From Chamaesiphon sp. (GTDB lineage Bacteria; Cyanobacteriota; Cyanobacteriia; Cyanobacteriales; Chamaesiphonaceae): 6,251 bases of DNA. Location: positions 1 through 6,251 of the forward strand of contig JAGVCD010000186.1 in the NCBI GenBank assembly GCA_020059425.1, given 5' to 3'. The position numbers and the translations under genes were made by a program. Every line of letters begins with the position of its first letter. The stretch's first letter is position 1. Under the pieces are notes generated by a model, which did no database searches, was not told the origin of the DNA, and was given only the letters and a program-made list of their open reading frames with translations. This document shows positions 1 through 4,330 of this stretch, piece after piece.

Positions 1-407
1 GCTACCTCAAAACTGCGCACCTCCAAAAAGCTGGGGGTAGTACCAATTACTTGCGAGGTACTATTTTTGTTTTCATAAACAATCGGCTGACTAGACTGCA
101 ATTGAGGGGCAACTCCGGCCACGCTGGGTACTTGCCGGGCGATCGCTCGGGCATCAGAGCTTACTAAGGTACGGGGCAAACCAAAGCGATTTTGTTGACT
201 ATTTGGTCCACCGGGCAAAATAAATAGGGTATTAGGACCCAGAGATTTAAATTGATCCTCAGCCAGCTTCTGGGTGCCCTGTCCAATACCCACCATGGCA
301 ATCACCGAAGCATTCCCAATAATAATACCCAGCATGGTTAGACCACTGCGCAGCTTGTTAGCGACCAGGGTACTAGTGGCCATTTTCAGGCTTTCGGCAA
401 TTTCCAT
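1..407 (-). CDS. MacB/FtsX-type ABC transporter permease, N-terminal part (cut by window edge)
   Basis: The reading frame is open from an ATG at 407 to base 1, giving 135 codons with no stop; the C-terminal part lies outside the window. The protein starts MEIAESLKMATSTLVANKLR. This is the usual beginning of cyanobacterial MacB-like permeases: a short amphipathic cytoplasmic segment, then the first membrane helix at about residues 21-42 (LTMLGIIIG...SVIAMVGIG), then the extracytoplasmic MacB_PCD-type domain (LGPNTLFILPGG; SSDARAIARQVPSVAGVAP). By family knowledge it would pair with a separate ATPase subunit and the adaptor encoded just upstream, to move a lipid, peptide or other small molecule out through the envelope. 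The start lies 6 bp after the adaptor stop codon, so the two genes are almost certainly co-transcribed. No good Shine-Dalgarno is seen; the nearest is AGGA about 12 bases upstream, inside the adaptor's last codons. The substrate cannot be told from the sequence. Confidence 0.9.
   Translation of the reverse strand, partial: MEIAESLKMATSTLVANKLRSGLTMLGIIIGNASVIAMVGIGQGTQKLAEDQFKSLGPNTLFILPGGPNSQQNRFGLPRTLVSSDARAIARQVPSVAGVAPQLQSSQPIVYENKNSTSQVIGTTPSFLEVRSFEV
139..146. repeat. HIP1 octamer GCGATCGC
   Basis: An exact copy of the cyanobacterial highly iterated palindrome, inside the permease gene. Confidence 0.9.
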
Positions 408-413
408 AGCTAG

Positions 414-2021
414 TTATTTATCCTGATCTTTATCTTTGTTCAACTTAAAACCTTTGGGCGTGTCAATAAACACTCGATCGCCATCTTTAATCCCTTCGGT
501 CACTTGGGTTTTATCCCGGACGGTAAAGCCCAGCTTTACTTCTTTGAATTCCGGCTGACGATCTTTCCCTGGCACTAAGACACCATCTTTACCTTTATTC
601 CGGACGATCGCCACCGTAGGCACCATCAAAGAACTAGCCACTTGTTTACCCACAAATGACGTATTGACGTTCATCCCCGACTTCAGAGCGCCGCGCTGAT
701 CATCGTCAATGCTCAACCGTACCTCAAAAGAAGTGACATTTTGTTCAACAACAGCCTCGGGAGCAACAATGCGCACTGCGCCCCGAAACTTTTCATCGGG
801 GTAGGCATCGGCGGTGATTTCCACCTGTTGGCCACTGCTAATTCGACCAATGTCTATTTCGGGCACCTTGGCTTTAACTTCTAAATCCTTAGCGATCGCC
901 ACCACCGAAGTAGAAGTCGCTTGGCCCTCTTTCGATGCTGTAGTCGTGGGCGTGACAAAGGCACCCGCACTGGCATAGCGCTGGGTAATAATCCCATCAA
1001 AGGGTGCCAAAATAACACTTTCCCGCAACTGCACCTGAGCGGTCATAACCTGAGCCTGAGCGACATCGACGGCGGCGGCCAACTGAGCAATTTCCTCTTT
1101 ACGAGTACCATTTTTGGCCTGCTGGAAAGAAGACTGAGCCAACCTTACATCGGCAGCAGCTTTAGCGGTATCTTCTTTTCGGCTACCCAACTGCTGCTGT
1201 TGGAGACTTTGTTCTAGTTCTGCCACGGCAGCGCGGCGCTGGTTAATTTCTTGAGCAGCATTATTTTTAACTTGCAAGAGCTTTTGCTGGGCTTCTAAAA
1301 AGGTAGCGTTAGTTGTTTGCAGATCGGCGCTGGCTTCGTCCAATTTTTCTAGAGCGATCGCTCCCTCCTTATTCAGCTTGCGTGTCCGTTCTAGCTTCGT
1401 AGTAGCCAATTTCCGTCGAGCCGCCGCCGCTGCCACCTGCGACTCAGCTTGCTGAATCTGCTGAGGAGCGATCGATTGGGTCAAAGCCAAGGAAGCCTTC
1501 ACCTGAGAGAGCTTGGCTTGCACCTGAGCAATTTCCTGCGGACGGTTACCGTTCTTCGATCGATCTAAACCAGCTTGGGCAGCTTCCAACTTAGCCTGAG
1601 CCTGGGCAATTTCTTCCGGACGACTGCCATTACGACCCTTGGCGAAATTAGCTTGGGCTTGCCGCAAATTAGCCTGTGCTTGCAATAGCTGGGCTCGCCC
1701 TTCGGCATCTTCCATTTGAGCAATTTTTTGGCCTTGTTTGACCACATCACCCTGCTCCACAAAAATCTTAGCCACCCGACCAGCATTTTTGGGGCTAAGA
1801 TTCACAGTCTGTCCGGGTAAGACAGTACCACTAGCCGTGATTTTGAGAGTGATATCTTCAGGTTTAGCTAGTACCGTCAACTTTTCTAAGTCCACTTGGT
1901 TAGGACGCAAAACATTGAAGCCGTAAGCTCCAACACCGGCTAATCCGATCGCTAATGCGGCGATACCAACCACCACTGGTAAACGTTTTTTAGGTGTAAT
2001 AATTGCAGGCAGCTTTTCCAT
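414..2021 (-). CDS. HlyD/MacA-type periplasmic adaptor (membrane fusion protein) of an ABC exporter
   Basis: This 535-residue adaptor would link an inner-membrane ABC transporter to an outer-membrane TolC-like channel. An N-terminal membrane anchor lies at about residues 15-38 after a basic stretch (KKR). The first half of the lipoyl/barrel-sandwich domain is at 62-103 (SGTVLPGQ; GRVAKIFVEQGDVVKQGQ) and the second half at about 331-376 (LRESVILAPFDGIITQRYA). Between them is a very long alpha-helical hairpin (about 105-330), rich in Ala, Gln, Lys and Glu. A beta-barrel domain (377-455) and a membrane-proximal domain (458-525) follow, with a charged Lys/Asp tail. The hairpin is longer than in MacA and carries four copies of a 26-residue motif, (N/L)G(S/N/T)R(P/K)(E/Q). 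The hairpin tip reads R212-T-R-K-L216...GAIA223, the adaptor 'RLS' pattern with Ser replaced by Ala. The ATG at 2021 is the only sensible start before the anchor; no Shine-Dalgarno is visible. The downstream permease supports a DevB-like or MacA-like role. Confidence 0.93.
   Translation of the reverse strand: MEKLPAIITPKKRLPVVVGIAALAIGLAGVGAYGFNVLRPNQVDLEKLTVLAKPEDITLKITASGTVLPGQTVNLSPKNAGRVAKIFVEQGDVVKQGQKIAQMEDAEGRAQLLQAQANLRQAQANFAKGRNGSRPEEIAQAQAKLEAAQAGLDRSKNGNRPQEIAQVQAKLSQVKASLALTQSIAPQQIQQAESQVAAAAARRKLATTKLERTRKLNKEGAIALEKLDEASADLQTTNATFLEAQQKLLQVKNNAAQEINQRRAAVAELEQSLQQQQLGSRKEDTAKAAADVRLAQSSFQQAKNGTRKEEIAQLAAAVDVAQAQVMTAQVQLRESVILAPFDGIITQRYASAGAFVTPTTTASKEGQATSTSVVAIAKDLEVKAKVPEIDIGRISSGQQVEITADAYPDEKFRGAVRIVAPEAVVEQNVTSFEVRLSIDDDQRGALKSGMNVNTSFVGKQVASSLMVPTVAIVRNKGKDGVLVPGKDRQPEFKEVKLGFTVRDKTQVTEGIKDGDRVFIDTPKGFKLNKDKDQDK
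892..899. repeat. HIP1 octamer GCGATCGC
   Basis: An exact copy inside the adaptor gene, near the end of its lipoyl domain. Confidence 0.9.
1354..1361. repeat. HIP1 octamer GCGATCGC at the adaptor hairpin tip
   Basis: An exact copy inside the adaptor gene. It encodes Ala221-Ile222-Ala223 of the tip motif GAIA, where adaptors usually have GAIS. Confidence 0.9.
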
Positions 2022-2119
2022 ATACCGGGGCTTGTAGTGGCAGTTGTTGAATCCTCTTCCATACCTATTCTGCCTACTTTTTGGTGTGAACAGGCAAGGT
2101 GGTTAACCGCACTCATTAA

Positions 2120-2171
2120 AACCCTACCCAGTTAAACACACCAATTAAATAGAATTGAGCAAGGTAGGGTT
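2120..2171 (-). terminator. Hairpin after LTxxQ paralogue 1, possible terminator
   Basis: The arms AACCCTACC (2120-2128) and GGTAGGGTT (2163-2171) are a perfect 9-bp inverted repeat. They enclose 34 nt that can itself form a small CAATT/AATTG stem. Read on the minus strand, the distal arm runs into TTTTAATG. It lies between the stop of paralogue 1 (2187) and the adaptor start (2021). The long loop and short T-run make it a weaker terminator than the one after paralogue 2. On the plus strand the repeat is followed by TTTTTT (2175-2180), so it could also stop antisense transcription. Confidence 0.4.
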
Positions 2172-2186
2172 AGATTTTTTGAATAA

Positions 2187-2633
2187 TTATTTTTGACCAC
2201 TAGGGGTAGAAACTGGTGTTTTACCACTACCACCTTCTTGGAGAGCCTGAAGATTTAATCTAATTTGTTTAATTTGCTCAGGAGTAAAAACTGCTTCATA
2301 CTTTGGACCAATTTTCTTAGCCAGCATCATCATTTTTTCTTCTTGAGGCTTGGTAAACTTCACAGCCCTTGCTCCTTGAGTGGAAACAATTTTCTTTTGG
2401 GCTGGAGTCAATATTTTAGCAATTTGCTCGCTTTCTTCTTTTTTAAGATTCAGCAATTTAGTTTTTTGCTGAGCCGTAACATTTACCCCTCGAAACACCG
2501 GGTTGTTCGTAAATTGATCACTAGGGCTAGCTGATGCCGATGGACTGGCTGACTGACTAAGAGCTGGCAGATTGCTAGTAGCAGTTAGAACCAACAATAA
2601 GCCCGCCGATAAACGAATTAAAAGATGTTTCAT
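2187..2633 (-). CDS. Secreted small LTxxQ-motif protein, Spy/CpxP-like (paralogue 1)
   Basis: This encodes a 148-residue exported protein. The ATG at 2633 is preferred over the frame's first ATG at 2690, because it puts a classical signal peptide at the very N-terminus (MKHLLIRLSAGLLLVLTATS...LPALS, probable cleavage before QSASP) and matches the start of the neighbouring paralogue. A low-complexity Ser/Ala/Pro linker follows (about residues 28-38). The helical domain has LTxxQ-type motifs: VTAQQK, LTPAQKK, FTKPQEEK (degenerate) and FTPEQIKQI. In E. coli, Spy and CpxP with this motif are periplasmic ATP-independent chaperones or envelope-stress regulators; such a role here is an inference from the motif and length. 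About two thirds of the positions in the mature domain are identical to the 2776-3210 gene by hand count (61 of 93). It has its own promoter-like sequence and a downstream hairpin, so it is probably monocistronic. No Shine-Dalgarno is visible. Confidence 0.85.
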   Translation of the reverse strand: MKHLLIRLSAGLLLVLTATSNLPALSQSASPSASASPSDQFTNNPVFRGVNVTAQQKTKLLNLKKEESEQIAKILTPAQKKIVSTQGARAVKFTKPQEEKMMMLAKKIGPKYEAVFTPEQIKQIRLNLQALQEGGSGKTPVSTPSGQK

Positions 2634-2658
2634 GGTGAATAATGAATATTTGTAACAG

Positions 2659-2664
2659 ATTGTA
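2659..2664 (-). promoter_or_regulatory. Putative -10 box of LTxxQ paralogue 1
   Basis: The minus-strand hexamer TACAAT lies 25 nt upstream of the ATG at 2633, in a block conserved with the sister gene (29 of 37 bases just before the two ATGs). No convincing -35 is seen, so activator dependence or an alternative sigma factor is possible. The box overlaps one arm of the TGTAAC/GTTACA dyad at 2661-2675. Confidence 0.4.
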
Positions 2665-2697
2665 ACTTGGTTACAACTGGATATAACCATTGGTTAT
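2661..2697. promoter_or_regulatory. Two adjacent inverted repeats upstream of LTxxQ paralogue 1
   Basis: TGTAAC-TTG-GTTACA (2661-2675) and ATAACCA-T-TGGTTAT (2683-2697) are both perfect dyads, lying at and just upstream of the putative -10. A third TGTAAC is at 2651-2656. They look like possible operators. The second dyad has no obvious counterpart upstream of paralogue 2. Confidence 0.35.
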
Positions 2698-2714
2698 GGT
2701 CGAATTTCTATCTG

Positions 2715-2765
2715 AAAAATACTAGAACTCTTGCTCAGCAAGAAAGTAGTTGAGCAAGATAGTAT
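2715..2765 (-). terminator. Intrinsic terminator of LTxxQ paralogue 2
   Basis: The plus strand shows ATACTA (2719-2724), a 4-nt bulge, TCTTGCTCA (2729-2737), a 13-nt loop, then TGAGCAAGA and TAGTAT (2751-2765). That gives 15 bp of perfect pairing interrupted by one bulge. On the minus strand the stem ends in a run of five T (2719-2715). It begins 10 bp after the stop of the gene at 2776-3210 and lies upstream of the promoter-like sequence of paralogue 1. Confidence 0.6.
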
Positions 2766-2775
2766 TAGCCATTAG

Positions 2776-3210
2776 CTATTTTTGTCCAGGTGCCTGACCG
2801 TTAGCACCTTGAAGAGCTTTAATGTTTTCTTTGATCTGCTTGATTTGATCAGGAGTAAAGACCGCTTCAGTCTTGGCACTGCTCTTTTTGGCAATTACCA
2901 TGATTTTTTCCTGTTGAGGTTTCGTAAACTTGACAGCTCTTGGTCCTTGGGTAGAGGCAATTTTCTTTTGGGCTGGTGTCAGAAGTTTAATGATTTGATT
3001 ATCAGCGTCTTTTCTAATACTCAACAACTGGCTTTTTTGTTGCGGAGTAAGGGTAACACCGCGAAAAAGAGGGCTATTAGAAAATTGGTCACCACCTGGG
3101 GTCGCTGGAGCTGATGGGCTAGCCGACGGTTGACTGATAGCTGGTAGGTTAACAGTAGTTGCCAGTGTCAATAATAGGCCAGCAGATAGACGAAGTAGAA
3201 GTTGTTTCAT
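2776..3210 (-). CDS. Secreted small LTxxQ-motif protein, Spy/CpxP-like (paralogue 2)
   Basis: This encodes a 144-residue exported protein, the tandem sister of the gene at 2187-2633. The signal peptide is MKQLLLRLSAGLLLTLATTV...LPAIS with probable cleavage before QPSASP. A Ser/Pro/Ala/Gly linker follows at about 28-40, then the helical domain with VTLTPQQK, LLTPAQKK, FTKPQQEK and FTPDQIKQI. The most conserved block shared by the two paralogues runs from LTPAQKKI through STQG to RAVKFTKPQ, and both proteins end in GQK. The protein is basic, as is usual for small periplasmic LTxxQ proteins; chaperone or envelope-stress function is inferred from the family only. Its ATG lacks a Shine-Dalgarno. 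A strong hairpin with a T-run lies just downstream, separating it from paralogue 1. Upstream it is divergent from the TPR gene at 3377. Confidence 0.86.
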   Translation of the reverse strand: MKQLLLRLSAGLLLTLATTVNLPAISQPSASPSAPATPGGDQFSNSPLFRGVTLTPQQKSQLLSIRKDADNQIIKLLTPAQKKIASTQGPRAVKFTKPQQEKIMVIAKKSSAKTEAVFTPDQIKQIKENIKALQGANGQAPGQK

Positions 3211-3235
3211 GATGAAAAATAAATATTTGCAACAC

Positions 3236-3241
3236 AGTGTA
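3236..3241 (-). promoter_or_regulatory. Putative -10 box of LTxxQ paralogue 2
   Basis: The minus-strand hexamer TACACT sits at the same distance from the ATG as TACAAT in the sister gene. A weak -35 candidate, TGAACA, lies 18 nt further upstream. The call rests mainly on conservation of the 37-nt block 3211-3247 with 2634-2670. Confidence 0.35.
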
Positions 3242-3289
3242 GCTTGATCATACTAGACGTGTTCATCATGATCCAGTTCCATTACAGAA

Positions 3290-3298
3290 TGCTAGAAT
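3290..3298 (+). promoter_or_regulatory. Putative extended -10 for the TPR gene
   Basis: TGCTAGAAT fits the extended -10 pattern TGnTAnAAT and would give a leader of about 70 nt before the GTG at 3377. The -35 region is poor. TATAGA at 3312-3317 is an alternative -10. The 166-bp space from 3211 to 3376 is shared with the divergent LTxxQ gene; it also holds the inverted repeat GATCAT/ATGATC (3246-3251 and 3268-3273). Confidence 0.3.
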
Positions 3299-3376
3299 TC
3301 TCCTGAGAGAGTATAGATAGCAGATGATATCTAGCTCTGGAAGATTTTCTTTTTTACTTTTACCTGTATTCATAAC

Positions 3377-4231
3377 GTGCCTAAACGTATCCTTTTCTTG
3401 CTTGCTTTGATTGGTTCTGGAGTGGTTGCTCCAGTTGCTCAAGCTCAAGTCTTGCTACCTTATACCTTGCAGCAAGATCAGCGCGATTTATCCCGCGAAG
3501 CTCAACGTCTTTACAACACAGCGCTAGCTCTCACCCAGTTGCAACAGTATGAGCAAGCATTGTCACGGGCGGTTTTGGCTGCTCAATTAGCTCCAGAGCG
3601 GGCTGATATTTGGCTATTGTTGGGCACCCTGTATGTTCAAAATAAAAAAATTGATCAGGGAATTTCTAGTCTAAACCAAGCCCAAAAAATAAATCCCAAA
3701 AATGCTGATGTTTTGTTTACGCTAGGTTCAGCCTTTTTCCAAAAGGGTGATTATAATACAGCCATTCAAAAACTTCAGAGCGGTCTGAAAATTAATCCGG
3801 ATAACTTGCAGGGATTATTCGATTTGGGGAATGCTTATTACCGTAGTAATCGTTATCCAGAAGCGGTGCGCTCTTACGAAAAAGCTGTACTCAAGAAAAA
3901 AGATTTTTGGCCAGCTTTGAATAACATTGGTCTAATTAACTATGAATTAGGTAAATTGCCGGAAGCTACTCGGGCCTGGCAGAAATCGATCGATATTGAC
4001 AAGAAAGCGGCTGAGCCGCAATTGGCCTTGGCCGTGGCTCTTTATCGCCAAGGGAAACAAGCAGAAGCTTTTCGACTGGGCGAAACGGCTCTGCGCAATG
4101 ACAGTCGCTACGCTAGTATTGATTATCTTAAAGAAAATCTTTGGGGTGATAAATTGTTGGCTGATACCAAAAAGTTTCTACAAACACCGAAGATTCGGGC
4201 AGCCTTGACTTTGGGTAGTTCGGATAAATAG
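3377..4231 (+). CDS. Exported tetratricopeptide-repeat protein (six TPRs)
   Basis: This 284-residue protein begins at a GTG (3377). No other start codon lies close upstream in frame, and this start places a signal peptide at residues 1-23 (MPKRILFLLALIGSG...VAQA, cleavage before QVLLP). After a short linker come six TPR units in exact 34-residue register: about 41-74, 76-109 (WLLLGTLYVQNKKIDQGI), 110-143 (LFTLGSAFFQKGDYNTAI), 144-177 (LFDLGNAYYRSNRYPEAV), 178-211 (LNNIGLINYELGKLPEAT) and 212-245 (LALAVALYRQGKQAEAF). The last part (246-284) is a non-TPR tail containing ENLWGDKLLADTKKFL. TPR arrays are protein-binding scaffolds; with a signal peptide this one would act in the periplasm or thylakoid lumen. 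The partner is unknown. No Shine-Dalgarno is seen before the GTG. The gene diverges from the LTxxQ genes and is followed by a separate promoter-like element, so it is probably its own unit. Confidence 0.88.
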   Translation: MPKRILFLLALIGSGVVAPVAQAQVLLPYTLQQDQRDLSREAQRLYNTALALTQLQQYEQALSRAVLAAQLAPERADIWLLLGTLYVQNKKIDQGISSLNQAQKINPKNADVLFTLGSAFFQKGDYNTAIQKLQSGLKINPDNLQGLFDLGNAYYRSNRYPEAVRSYEKAVLKKKDFWPALNNIGLINYELGKLPEATRAWQKSIDIDKKAAEPQLALAVALYRQGKQAEAFRLGETALRNDSRYASIDYLKENLWGDKLLADTKKFLQTPKIRAALTLGSSDK

Positions 4232-4236
4232 GCGAG

Positions 4237-4254
4237 GACTATGCTACAATAGTC
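4237..4254. promoter_or_regulatory. Dyad GACTAT-N6-ATAGTC over the hisD-like -10 box
   Basis: A perfect 6-bp inverted repeat covers the -10 region. It could be an operator at which a dimeric repressor would block the promoter, or a small hairpin at the 3' end of the TPR transcript. There is no T-run, so a terminator is unlikely. Confidence 0.3.
4242..4250 (+). promoter_or_regulatory. Putative extended -10 for the hisD-like operon
   Basis: TGCTACAAT is a good extended -10 with a poor -35 and lies just after the TPR gene stop (4231). It would start transcription near 4257 and give a leader of about 65 nt before the GTG at 4324. It suggests that the HisD-family and kinase-like genes are transcribed separately from the TPR gene. 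Confidence 0.5.
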
Positions 4255-4264
4255 GGTCTGGAAA

Positions 4265-4330
4265 ATGGCGAAAAGCAATACTGTTTCTCGTGTTCAAGAG
4301 ATCTTAATTCGGGAGAATCATTGGTGGTAA
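4265..4330 (+). CDS. Possible 21-codon leader ORF overlapping the hisD-like start
   Basis: An ATG at 4265 opens a 21-codon frame starting MAKSNTVSRVQEIL and ending in His-Trp-Trp before a TAA at 4328-4330. The stop overlaps the start of the HisD-family gene (GTG at 4324) by 7 bases in another frame, an arrangement compatible with translational coupling. The ATG would lie only about 8 bases after the transcription start predicted from the -10 at 4245, so it would be nearly leaderless. An open frame this short is expected by chance fairly often, there is one His codon rather than a run, and no proper Shine-Dalgarno is visible. It is listed only as a candidate. Confidence 0.2.
   Translation: MAKSNTVSRVQEILIRENHWW
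4311..4315 (+). promoter_or_regulatory. Shine-Dalgarno that decides the hisD-like start
   Basis: GGGAG lies 8 nt before GTG 4324 but only 5 nt before TTG 4321, favouring the GTG as the start of the HisD-family protein. Confidence 0.55.

Larger units (their letters stand above)
2155..3247 (-). repeat. Tandem duplication of an LTxxQ gene with its flanks
   Basis: Two direct repeat units of roughly 500 bp, about 2155-2670 and 2750-3247, each hold one LTxxQ gene. Similarity extends beyond the coding parts: 29 of 37 bases match just upstream of the ATGs. TTGAGCAAG followed by TAG and TTAG also recurs downstream of both stops (2155-2174 and 2750-2769). The copies have diverged to about two-thirds protein identity, so the event is not recent. 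Confidence 0.75.

Noticed and set aside
921..1217. 98-codon plus-strand frame inside the adaptor gene
   Set aside because: It is antisense to a clear coding sequence of repetitive Ala/Gln-rich helix, which tends to leave the other strand open.
2101..2108. Palindrome GGTTAACC between paralogue 1 and the adaptor gene
   Set aside because: It is a single 8-bp palindrome without partner sites or a clear promoter next to it; too little to call a regulatory site. No convincing adaptor promoter was found in 2022-2120.
2652..2665. NtcA-like site GTA-N8-TAA upstream of LTxxQ paralogue 1
   Set aside because: The consensus is GTA-N8-TAC; the last base differs, and the site overlaps the putative -10 rather than lying near -41.
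2634..2690. Longer N-terminus (19 more residues) for LTxxQ paralogue 1, from an ATG at 2690
   Set aside because: It would bury the signal peptide, it covers the putative -10 and dyads, and the sister gene starts at the equivalent of 2633.
3266..3448. 60-codon minus-strand frame across the divergent intergenic region
   Set aside because: It overlaps the signal-peptide region of the TPR gene, has no domain-like composition and is probably chance.
4321..4323. TTG as the start of the HisD-family gene
   Set aside because: Spacing to GGGAG is only 5 nt; the adjacent GTG has 8 nt and gives an N-terminus closer to the family.
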